A stretch of DNA of 64,000 bases from Lactifluus volemus. Taxonomy: Eukaryota > Basidiomycota > Agaricomycetes > Russulales > Russulaceae. Where the stretch lies: the NCBI GenBank assembly GCA_022376515.1, contig WTXI01000028.1:186001-250000 (forward strand), read 5' to 3'. Shown here piece after piece: positions 45,683 to 55,766 of this stretch (positions within the stretch are counted from its first letter, which is position 1; every line of letters starts with the position of its first letter). Both the position numbers and the translations under genes were made by a program. The notes beneath the pieces are model-generated. The model was given only the letters and a program-made list of their open reading frames with translations, had not been told where the DNA came from and did no database searches.

Positions 45683-47462
45683 TTGGTGGATCGAAGTACG
45701 TCTCGACACAACTACCCATATCCTAATCGCGTGACACCGCCTACTCTCCTGTTCATGATGACCATCAGATTTTAATCATATGATAGGGTTGCAACAAAGC
45801 GGCCCAAACATAGTAAGCAACTTAGGCGTACTATGCATTCTTGATGACTATCACGTACCCTCTCTAAGTATGATTTGTCTCCATACATGTTGGTCATCGT
45901 TATTCGCGTTTCGAGCACGGTGTCATTTCCTTGCGATGTATTTACGTACACTCTGCAACTGCGTATGCCTACCACTTATCAAGCTACCAGTAAATCAAAG
46001 TCTTGCCAGCTCGTGACGTATTGACTAAGATATCTGGAGTCTTCTGCTCTTCATGCTGTTGCGCAACGCAGCCACCGCTCTTTTCTTCATTCTGGTTGGC
46101 ATGCGTCTGCGCTAGAACTTGAAGCTGCTACGAATGTGATGTGTTCACTGCAATCAGCGCCGTGTAGAGGCCCGGGGCTATATATAACGAGCGTACCGAG
46201 AGGTGAGCAACCTCGTTTGATAGTGAAATGTCCGACTAGCGCAGTCATCTCACCCTACATAGCGTCCAAGCAGCTCACCAAGGTCTATGACAATTGATGA
46301 ACTTTTCCCTAAACGATGCGACCCCATACGCCCAACTCGCCATGGCGATCCAGCCCCTGCGAGCGACTCTCAAGTCTTTACCTCCTTCCCCAAAACCTAC
46401 AAAGCGTGAGATTGTCCGAGTCGCACATGATGACACCACAGAGCCTGCGCGTGCGCGACCAGTTCAGCTCATTTAGGCCCCCGTCAGCACCTCTCGTCTC
46501 CCTTCTCATCAAGCTGTCCTGGTACAGCCGCATATTCCTGAATCTCCCTCCTCAAATTCGAATAGAAAGACCAAGTTATCGTCCATGGGCATTCGGGAAC
46601 CTTGAAGAGGCGCTTCTACTTCCGATGTTGCAGGTAAGGCCAAGGCCCAGGAGAGGCCGGGGGAACGCAGAATGGCAAGGATAGCGGCGATTGGTACGGG
46701 TAACTTGATTCTCACTTCATGAAAAGAAAATTCGTTATGATGTATTTCACACATATATAAAGTATACATGTCAAATATGTCACGGTTTACGGTACGTACG
46801 AGGACCACTGCTAGCCAGCGACCGTTGTCCACATGCTTGCAGATGGTCTTGGCCTTGGACGGAATACTGCGCCACTCCACGCTCTGGGAAAGGGGAATCG
46901 AGATGGAACGCGATGTCCCATAGCTTATTCTGAACTCTTCTGTTTGTATTTTTTTTTTCACTTGCGTTCGTGGGTGCGGGCGCTGCAGGGGCGCGATGGG
47001 GGTACTACGGAGTGAAGACGTCATGCTAGTATGAAACAGTTTGCGACCTCTGGCAGCCAAAACCTAGCGGTGTTTTTCGCTGGTTATCATTGGTAGAAGA
47101 AACAACGCACGCCAAAAACTTCCATCTAGTAGGGCTGTCCGTCCATATTCGTGAAGCTTTGAGCGGTATGTGTTCGTGACGTCGCGTTGCCAGTGCCAGG
47201 GGTGGATAGCACTTGAACGGTTTCAAGGTGGTGAGATTGATCTGTCTGCGCTGTATCCGCGCGCATATCCTATAAATGTAGGTGAGTGTGTGAAAAGGAG
47301 GTGTGGCTCATAATGGGATGACGATGGCGACGACGAGGAAGGTAGACGACGCTCAGGCTAGGCCAATTCTAGATACAGTTACAGGTCAACGCCCACTGCC
47401 AGGTCGCCGCCGCTGCTGTACACTCTTCAATCGCATCCACGTCATTACTCACCTCCCTGAAA
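45683..47462. other. Spacer between B4 and B5
   Basis: Pairs with 37763-39424 of unit 1. It contains exon-like flank copy 4 at 46445-46700 and no intact gene. Confidence 0.5.
46445..46700 (+). repeat. Recurring exon-like flank, copy 4 of 4
   Basis: Counterpart of 38590-38860 (PPSAPLVSLLIKLSWYSR, then ERPSYRPWAFG). The two copies keep a shared frame of about 120 codons with few changes, because they belong to the recent duplication. Confidence 0.45.
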
Positions 47463-48989
47463 ATGCCCGGTTGCTGCTCTACCATAATTTATCCTCCCCT
47501 CATCAGAAGGCTCGGCCGTCGTAAGCAATTCCAAATCATGACCTTTGTGTCCCTGATCTGTTCAGATTTAATAGGGTCCAACAGCAATAGACGACACTCA
47601 CCTATTGATATCCTCAACGATGACGTGCTTCTCCATATATTTCATCTTTATCGGCTGGTCGATCCAGACGAATGTGAATATAAGAATGGCACGTTGCATT
47701 TTACACGGGACGATCAACATTGGTGGTACAAACTGACACATGTTTGTCGACTGTGGCGAAATATTATCCTTGAATCACCATCTCGGCTCAACCTTCATCT
47801 CTGCTGCGCCAATGGTGTGCCTGTAGCGGACATGCTCGCACATTCACCACCTCTACCACTCACCATCTACTACACTGGTTGGAAGGTAGCAGCAAAAGAT
47901 GAATCAGATATACTTCTCGCACTTTCACACCGTGATCGCGTGCATCACGTTTACTTTTCGATGGCCCGAAATATGGGGAAGTTCGTCACAGCTATGAATG
48001 ATCAATTCCCAATTCTCGAACGCATGTATATCCTTTCTCTGACCGAAGTGGTCCTTCCTTTCACGTTTCGAGCCCCCAATCTACGCCATCTCCAACTGTC
48101 GACGGCTTCCATTCCAATTCAATCATCCTTACTACTTACCACAACTGCCGCGGGACTTGTCAGTCTCTCGCTTCTCCATATCTCGGCATCCGTCTATTTC
48201 CCTCCGAGTGAAATACTTACTCGGCTCTCGCTTATGGCCCAGCTGGAGAGGCTGTCCATTACATTTTTTTATTCCCCTATGCCCAACCATGATGTGTTGC
48301 ACCAGACCCCGAATATGACCACACTCCCTAGCCTACGCCGGTTTTTGTTCCGAGGCGCCGCCACATATCTGGAAGGTCTTGTTGCTTGCATCAGCGCGCC
48401 TTCCCTCAGCATCCTTCGTGTCAACCTTTTTGATCAGCTCCCCCTTACAGTTCCACGCCTCTGTCAGTTCATGCAATCATCCGAGGACCTCACATTTAGG
48501 GCTGTCCAGGTAACTTTCGGTATATCTGCCGTTTCCTTACATGTGGTCCCTTGGAAGTGGGACACTCCTTTGATGTTGCAGATCATGTGCGGACGTATCG
48601 ACTGGCAGGTTGCATCCGCGGTTCAACTCTTTGGTACACTTTCACCCGTACTTTCTTTAATCGAGAAAGTTGCATTCAGTTACGACGAGCACCATCAATC
48701 CGAATGGCTCGACAATGTTGACCAAAGGCAGTGGCGTGAACTTCTTAGGCCGTTCACCAACGTGAAGACGATTCATATGAAAGATGGTCTCATCAGCAAA
48801 ATTTTCCCTTCGTTAGCATGTGACGATGGAGATCCACTCCTTCCGAATGCTGAAGAGGTTGGATATTCTGGAGGAATCGATGCTCGGGACGCATTGACCA
48901 CATTTTTCAACGAACGACAAGTATCGGGCCATCCAGTGAGCCTGCAGCGGGTGTATCGTTGGACATTTGATATACCTTGGAATCTGTAG
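47463..48989 (+). CDS. F-box protein with leucine-rich repeat-like body, type B, copy B5 (mosaic)
   Basis: Exons 47463-47520 and 47575-48989 give about 490 residues. The first exon (MPGCCSTIIYPPLIRRLGR) and the last codons (FDIPWNL) with the 3' flank are of B3 type, as expected from its place in unit 2. The body from about MARNMGKFVTAMNDQF through DNVDQRQWRELLRPF to GGIDARDALTTFF is of B2/B4 type and closest to B2. F-box: SPIDILNDDVLLHIFHLYRL with YKLTHVCRLWRNIILESPSRL. The mosaic pattern suggests gene conversion. Otherwise intact. Confidence 0.82.
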   Translation: MPGCCSTIIYPPLIRRLGRRKQFQIMTFVSLICSDLIGSNSNRRHSPIDILNDDVLLHIFHLYRLVDPDECEYKNGTLHFTRDDQHWWYKLTHVCRLWRNIILESPSRLNLHLCCANGVPVADMLAHSPPLPLTIYYTGWKVAAKDESDILLALSHRDRVHHVYFSMARNMGKFVTAMNDQFPILERMYILSLTEVVLPFTFRAPNLRHLQLSTASIPIQSSLLLTTTAAGLVSLSLLHISASVYFPPSEILTRLSLMAQLERLSITFFYSPMPNHDVLHQTPNMTTLPSLRRFLFRGAATYLEGLVACISAPSLSILRVNLFDQLPLTVPRLCQFMQSSEDLTFRAVQVTFGISAVSLHVVPWKWDTPLMLQIMCGRIDWQVASAVQLFGTLSPVLSLIEKVAFSYDEHHQSEWLDNVDQRQWRELLRPFTNVKTIHMKDGLISKIFPSLACDDGDPLLPNAEEVGYSGGIDARDALTTFFNERQVSGHPVSLQRVYRWTFDIPWNL

Positions 48990-51218
48990 CATGTGGATGC
49001 TGCAGCAGTGGAGCTAATTGGTGGATCGAAGCACGTCCCGGCACAACTACCTATATCTTACTCGCGTTCACACACCCACCTACTCTCCTGCTCATGATGA
49101 CCACCATATTTTAGTCATTGATAAGATCGCAGCAACGCGGCCCAACTAACTTTATCTTAGTCAACATAAGTCCAAAAGAGAATGTTCAAAGCGTAGCAAC
49201 GAGGGTATGAAGAAGTGCGTATGTACAATATCAACGTCCGGGCTCCCAGGGCAGCTCAGCCAGCCGACCTCTCCAGCACATCCGTGAAGAAGCGCAGTTG
49301 CAGCGCGAGGCAGCAAGGTGGGGTGGGTGGTGGCAAAGGCAGTGATGAAGCTCGGGTATCGTGATGGGGACCCGCGCGCAGCGGCAGAAATTGGAAAGGC
49401 GGCAGTCGTGCGCGCGGTTCACCGCTTCCACTCACCAACTATACTGTACGTTTGGAGGCGTGATATCATTTTGTGGTGATGTATGTACATGTACACCACA
49501 AGAAGTGCTACTGTATGATCGCTTCACAAAAAAAAATGAATATCTCTCAGGACCGAGTGCTCTGTTTTCTGTGGAAGCAACATGCGATGTTGCAGGCGAC
49601 GTCTCAGTCACAGCCTGCGCTACTCTCTGTGTCCGTAAGATAGAACCATCGAGGAAGGGTGTGCACCGTCCATGAGCAGATGGAGTGAAGAAAGACCACG
49701 GCACAATGGGCTTGCACGTCATCATTTTCACCACGCCAAGACCGTGACGAACATCCAGGCCCTTCTCTCAGCCCATCGCACTACAAGTCTACAACAGTAA
49801 CTTGGGCACCATGTTCAGTTGAGCAAGCCATTCTCGTAGGGACCCCGGGCCCTGCCCCGCCGGAGAGTATTTTCGGTCCACCATCTGCGTTGTAGATGCC
49901 CCGGGTGCAACTGGCGCTGTCTGCTTTTGCGCGTTGGCAACCTCTCTGACTCAGCGAGGGTTGCCAGTGGCAAACGCATTGGGATCCGCAAATTCGCTTA
50001 CAAGGGTCGCCCGGTATGACGCTATTTTCGGCGACCTTACTCGGAGCGACTCGGTGCGCGTCGTTGTGAATCAGTGTGAATGCGGGCGTGATCGTGGGCA
50101 GTGCTTGGAGGACTATGGTCATAAGGTGTTCGGCTCGTCCAAGTCCGTCTCCCAATCGTTTTTTGCTTTTCCACCCGATTCTGTTGGAAGCGCAGCCTCG
50201 CAGAGCGTACTAAGTCGAGCCAACGCGCGGTGACACGTTACGTGACGTGTGACCGCTTATACCCGGTGATACCAGATTCGGACAGACTCCAGATTCGGAC
50301 AGACGTTATCTACGTTTCATCTATTGCCCCGATTTCTCTCATTTCACATAGCGTTCCACCTTTTATTGCTTCAATATTAGTCTACTAATTATCTCAGTTA
50401 CCTTCTACTATAAGTACTGTAACTTTTGTGTCCCGCACACCTCAGTCTTTATCTTTCTGACTGAGGTTAGTATCTTATCATTGATTCTCTTCATTTCTAA
50501 GTTACTTACTATCTACCTAGCCTCAGCATTGATCTGTCGTCCAATAGATTCTTATAAAAATACCTCCCTGATTGCTAGGAATTGCGTGTTCCTTGTTCAC
50601 GTTCACGTTGGAGGGTCGGGCGTTGCCTCGAGGTAGTGGTTGGGGATGAAGCCGCGTTGTCTGTGCTTATCTCAGCGTCGGGTAACTGTACAATGTCCGC
50701 TACGCTTCCCACGCTGTCGTCCTGACCCCGCTGTCCCTAATCCCCATTCCAACGTTCAATCGGACCGGCATCGAGCTCTATATCGCAGAGAAGATCAACC
50801 ATTATTAATAAATCACATATGATGTACTTGATATGGTGGTTCTATAAACGATGCCGTGTTTTGTTTTGCTTTTTCAACGAGCGCTTCTTTGGCGCGTATG
50901 ATATGAAATACCTAACTTGAGATGATGAACGTTGATGCATTGATGAACCAAAACCACCTTGTCTTGGCGAGTGTGTACGTACAAATGCTAATTCATTATC
51001 TCATGTGCAAAACATTACAGATAGAATCCAAGACTTGGTTCTGCCCATCCCCGTCACTAGGATAATATGTCCAATCAGTTCATTTCAATCGATTACATAG
51101 CAGGGTCCAGACAAATTAGGGTGACATGCTGTGTCCACTGACGGATGCGCCACCAAATACACCAGTATAACTACCCTCCACGTCCCTCAGGCTCTCTTTC
51201 TTGTCATCACATTCTTCG
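48990..51218. other. Spacer between the type B and type A clusters
   Basis: 48990-49440 closes unit 2. 49450-49930 has no signal. 50050-50165 is a segment also found at 61060-61165 (reading VVNQCECGRDRGQCLEDYG). 50800-50900 and 51100-51218 match 61290-61385 and 61460-61546, so the region upstream of the F-box gene at 51219 was duplicated to 61 kb. No intact gene is supported. Confidence 0.5.
50050..50165 (+). repeat. Dispersed segment shared with 61060-61165
   Basis: About 100 bases, nearly identical in the two places, upstream of two type A F-box genes. The plus frame reads VVNQCECGRDRGQCLEDYG and the minus frame reads LQALPTITPAFTLIHNDAH. I recognise neither. It probably marks the duplicated upstream block. 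Confidence 0.6.
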
Positions 51219-52914
51219 ATGAGCCCTCTCGAGTATATCGAAAGTCTTCTCAACTGCCTATTTTTAATACTCTTTGTTTATGAATCCCTAATCAGGCACA
51301 CTCAAACACCAAGTGTGATTCGAGAACGAGGTACGTGCAATCGGCTACAGCCACAATGATGTCTTATTGTACAATGTAGGTCAAATATCACCACGTGTTT
51401 CAATCTGTTCGCTCCCAGACAACGTCCTTCTAGACATCTTCGAATTCTACCAAGCTGAATTTGTGGGCCGAGCGATGGTATGGTCCAGGCTAGTGCATGT
51501 ATGCCAAAGATGGCGATACATCGTATTTGCATCCCCACTTCGTCTCGATCTGCGCATTCTCTGCACAGAATGGACTCCTGTGGAGATGATGGATGTCTGG
51601 CCACCGCTGCCCATCGATATAAGGACCCCCTTTGTTGGGGATAACACAATTGCTGCATTCGAGCATCGTAACCGTGTACGCAGCATTTCGCTCAGCGGAA
51701 AAACGATTCCACTGGAGCGTTTGGTCGCAGTGATGCAGGAGCCATTTCCGGCAATGGATGCTCTTACTCTTCAGGTAGAAGGGTCTGGCGGGACTGTTCC
51801 GGCACTTCCCAAGACCTTCTTAAGTGGATCCGCCCCACATCTACGGTCACTTACTTTGGATGGCATCGCATTTCCGGCATTACCTCGACTTCTTTTGTCT
51901 TCCAATGACCTTGTCGATCTCACCCTTCAACAGATACCGCATAGTGGTTACATTTCGCCCGAGGCAATGGCTAGGTGCATCTATGCCTTGACCAAGCTCA
52001 CCGAGCTTTCCATCGGTTTCAAATCCCCGGCTTCTCGCCCTGATCCAATAACCCGACATCCACCTCCACTGACACGTGCTGTCCTTCCTGCTCTCACCAA
52101 TTTGGACTTTCATGGTGTCAGTGAGTACTTGGAGGACCTCATGGCCCGAATCAATGCCCCTCTACTCCGCGCCGTGGCTATAACGTTCCTCAATCAGCTG
52201 GTCTTTGACGTCCAACAACTCTCTCGGATCACTGGTTATGCACCAGTACTTATGTCATGCAATACGGCAAACATGTTCTTTTCTGACAGCCACGTCAATA
52301 TCCATTTTTCAACAAGACCATTTTCCACCACCGGGTCCCTTAGATTCAAAATCTCATGCGGAGGGGTAGATTGGCAAGTCTCATCCATGGCACAAATATT
52401 CAACCAACTTTCGTTCCTCCTGTCTGGTATTGACCAGCTCGACATCTATAGCGTGGTGGCATCGACTTGGAAAGTAGATATGGACGACACCCAATGGCTA
52501 GAACTCTTCCGCCCATTCACTGCTCTCCAGACCCTACGTATGTCTGGCCCATTGCAGTCACTTGTCATGTCGGCGCTGCAAGGGCCCGGTGGGGAATGGG
52601 CTATGGAAGTGTTACCTACACTGGACAATCTTCACCTGGCGAGGTATCAGGCATCCGGATCAATGCTGCGGGACACCGAGAAATCCGTCATCGCACGTCA
52701 GCATCCTGCCCACGCTGTTACTGTTCACCACGGGGATTGGAGAGCGCTACATGTCAGGGTAATGTCATGGGTATACGAGGCGTTGATCGAAGATGCCAAA
52801 TTGGAATCATTTTTTGCGTCGATTCCCGAAGGAGACAAGGCGCGCAAGTCATGCGAGATTCTTGTACTTGGGTGGCCTCGAGGAAACATCACTCGTGTGA
52901 ATACTGTCTATTGA
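51219..52914 (+). CDS. F-box protein with leucine-rich repeat-like body, type A, copy A3
   Basis: Three exons, 51219-51232, 51296-51330 and 51380-52914, give about 527 residues (MSPLEHTQTPSVIRERGQIS at the start). The main frame alone has no ATG before the F-box. F-box: SICSLPDNVLLDIFEFY with SRLVHVCQRWRYIVFASPLRL. Body: DVWPPLPIDI, NRVRSISLSGKTIPLERL, PHLRSLTLDGIAFPALPRL, SPEAMARCIYALTKLTEL, ARINAPLLRAV and DDTQWLELFRPFTALQTL. The C-terminus is extended by about 50 residues past the paralogs' ARQ..HPV end (WVYEALIEDAKLESFFASIP). Presumed SCF substrate receptor. Confidence 0.78.
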
Positions 52915-53304
52915 AGGCAAGGTTCCTCTCCGAACAAACCGCGTTCGTTCGATGAAAGGCTCAAGTATGGACGGATACTCTCAAATTCGGCTGTCCTGAT
53001 CAAGGTTCTCTTCTCCACCATTGCTCCCGCCTAAGACCCCATATCTCTGCTCTGGTATCAGCTATCAACCCTCCACTCACACGATCCTTTCAATACGGAA
53101 TAGGGTGTGAGAAGTTTTGCAGAGTATTCACTCCCTTTGATCCACGCTTTGGATGCTTGCTACTCCTATTAGCTCACCTGTATATATCTGACCTCTTTTG
53201 TACCACGCGCACGCACCCCATGTGATGTACGATTGATACCATTATGCAAGGCAGGATTACAACCTCAGAAAAATAGTGAATTAAGATATGTGATCTGATG
53301 GCAG
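52915..53304. other. 3' flank of F-box gene A3
   Basis: About 390 bases without a gene. A CTGTATATATCTGACC word is shared with the flanks at 31890 and 63310, downstream of the related relic and gene. Confidence 0.45.
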
Positions 53305-54285
53305 TGTAGGGTCAGCTTAGTGGCTGGCCCCGAAACCTCTTCCTACGCAACTTTGTACGCCCAACTCACGTTTCCTCTCGTCTCGATTCGTGCTGCCGCT
53401 CGCCGTATTTCCCGCATGCCTTAGATCTCGTTCCGTGCGTTTCGATCTCAAACGGGGCCACGAACCCCTCTCGGCCACGATGCGTCTACGCCTCGGCCAT
53501 ACGCCCGTCCTCTGCGGCCTCGCGCTGCACGACTTTTCCTGCTTATCTCTTTGTTCTCTTTCATGTCTCGAGTCTCCTGTGCTTCCCGTTCCGTGCTAGT
53601 GCGCCTCGCATTTCCTATTGTTCGCTCAGTTTGGTGTTTCTCTGTTTGCGTGTTAGTCTCTTTCCCTTCCGTCTCGGGCTGCGTGCTGTGACTCGCGCCG
53701 CGCCCACGTTCTAGGCTGACGGCCTATCGGCCTCTCGATGAGACCGCGAGCATCCCGTGAAGCTTTCTGAGGGTGCACGCGACTTCGAAGGTTGTATTTT
53801 TGACTTCTTATCTTTCATGATTTAAACCCCATTCCCTTTGTTCCCCTGCAACTTTAGATGTTTCGCACCCTTTCCTTTCATCCTCACCTCACTTCCGAGG
53901 TTTCTTACTTACTTCTCGTCCGATATTTTCGTGCCCGCTTACTTCGCGTTTTACCTGCTACCCCGTTCTCGACGCGTTTTGCCCCCTTATAGATTACAGC
54001 TCGAATGTACATAAATATGACTCGGAAATGTACAAACGAGCCAGCGAATTGTCGCCGCTCACCTCCGTTCTCGAAAATCTCATCTGACTTCAAGTTTCTC
54101 TCAGTTTTCTCAGCCCTTTTTCTTCCATCAAATCTCGTCTCTTATCTTCAAGACCTCGCCTCCTTCATCGCTTAGATCTCCAAGTCTACGGGACTTCTAC
54201 GCATTCTTCTCCCTTTGCCACCGCTCTTCCCCTTCCTTCCCTTTTGCCCCTCTGTCCACCTTTCTCAACTATATTTGAACTCACA
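53305..54285. mobile_element. Possible solo LTR
   Basis: The equivalent distance between F-box and TCD relic is only about 300-650 bases in the other two units, so roughly 1 kb is extra here. The extra DNA can be bounded as TGTAGGGTCAGC ... GAACTCACA, that is TG...CA, with flanking GGCAG and AGCAG that match at four of five bases. It is strongly pyrimidine-rich on the plus strand and has no coding capacity, as expected for an LTR. No second LTR or internal retroelement genes are present. Confidence 0.4.
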
Positions 54286-54329
54286 AGCAGGGAGAGTTCC
54301 CCGATTTCAGCAGTGTAATGCGTGGAAAA

Positions 54330-55545
54330 ATCGTAGGCATCCAAAACTCGTAGGGATTAATGCAATGCCCACTCCCAAAATCGTCCCGCCTACGCAATAC
54401 GAAACTGCGCGAAATGAGCAGTCTCGACGCCACGCGCCTCCTCAGAGCTCCAGATAACGATCCCGTTGTCGAACCGAGCGGGATCGATCGGCTCTTCAAG
54501 CGCGTCGACATAGTCATGCCCAACTCCACATACACGGCTCCTTCATCAGATATGGCAAATACGCGCGACATTGCGCGATACCTCCTTGATATCCCCACCA
54601 CGCAAGTTTCGAGGCTGAGGCGCACAAGCGCGGGCCGCACGCATGCAGCGTGCGGAGGCACGATCTATCGGCCACGACCGTCTTCAGCAGGAGCGAACTA
54701 TAAAATGGACTCGGTTAGTGGGGGGGAGCATGCGCTCCGAAAGGAGGAGAAAAGCATGCGTACTTGATTTGTTTTCCCCGTGATACGTGACTCGCGATGA
54801 GACAGGTCCTTCCACATCCATTTGTAGAGCTTGTTACGATGGCGCACAGGCGAGGGTCATTTGATTGGTCGGCCTGCGAGCTCTCACGACACATAGGTCG
54901 CGATGTGCAGACCAAGGAGCACCGAGAGCGGATCAAGCACGGGCAAGATGCGTACGCGAAAGTCGTGCAGAGGCACCAGTTCGTCCACGGAGCCCTTGGC
55001 GAGCTCAGACTTGGCAGCGTCACGTCGTCGCTGAGCACCTCGGATGAGTATACCACCGGGATTGAGTATTGGCGCGGAGGAGGCGGGTGAGGTCAAGGGA
55101 AAGGGTGAAGATGGGTCATCATCGATGTCGGTGGAGGGTGAGCATGATGAGGACGCCGGAGGCGGAGCTGACAACTCAGAGCAGGAGAGAATGGCATGGA
55201 GACGCTGGCGCACCACGCACGAGAGCGGGTCGTAGCCCTGAGAGCGTTAGGTCAGCAATTTTGATGTGCGTCGGGTCCGACTTTGTGCCAGCACCCATGG
55301 AAGAAAACCGGGGCCACATTCCGACGACCTTATTTGCTGTCCGTACTCTACACCATACTGTTTGTATGAGTCGACCTGCACCAAAGACCCAATAGCTTGC
55401 AACATGTGCGGGACCCACCATGAATGTACCTTTTGATATGGCTGACTCTGCCATCGCGGACATCGGACTCGGATGTCCGCGATGGCAGCGGTGACGTTGC
55501 GATTGAGCGAGGAAAGCGTGATCGTGACGACGACCCTCGATGAAG
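54330..55545 (-). pseudogene. Decayed TCD-type ct6A dehydratase relic, copy 1
   Basis: Tcd1/Tcd2 (TcdA/CsdL in bacteria) are E1-like ATP-dependent enzymes that cyclise t6A of tRNAs to ct6A. On the minus strand the fragments appear in order: TLSSLNRNVTAAIADI (about 55530), FSSMGAGTKSDPTHIKIADL (about 55310), VRQRLHA (about 55215), VVYSSEVLSDDVTL, GSVDELVPLHDFRVRILPVL with LLGLHIATYV (to about 54890), and PHAACVRPALV near the C-terminus (about 54650). They lie in at least three different frames. The N-terminal nucleotide-binding loop is missing. The relic is convergent with F-box gene A3. Confidence 0.75.
55448..55488. repeat. Perfect 17-bp inverted repeat with 7-base loop
   Basis: Arms 55448-55464 and 55472-55488 are exact reverse complements (core CCATCGCGGACATC). 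It lies inside the TCD relic, just after the segment for TLSSLNRNVTAAIADI, and replaces the sequence that encodes the GTPKVQC motif in the copy at 57990-59619. Confidence 0.9.
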
Positions 55546-55766
55546 CGATCCAATAGAAACCTTCCGTCTTCCGTTCCGTCTTTTACTATGCCCAATCAGC
55601 TCAATTTTGTAACGGGGTGGCACTGATTGAACGAGGCATCCACGAGGCAAACAAATTGGGGTGACATGCTGTATCCGCATGTACTGTAGTTGAAAAACAC
55701 AGCGGCCTCTATATCAACAACTAACTACTTTCCATACTCCTCTTCTCATTGTCACCGCACTCTTCG

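Larger units (their letters stand above)
41530..49440. repeat. Tandem segmental duplication, unit 2
   Basis: Second copy of the two-gene F-box unit (compare 34460-41500). It is about 1 kb longer because of the segment 42906-43912. Same orientation and same order of genes and spacers. Confidence 0.8.

Noticed and set aside
34460..49440. CRISPR-like or other regularly spaced repeat array
   Set aside because: The repeats are kilobase-scale segmental duplications with genes, not short spaced repeats, and the genome is eukaryotic.
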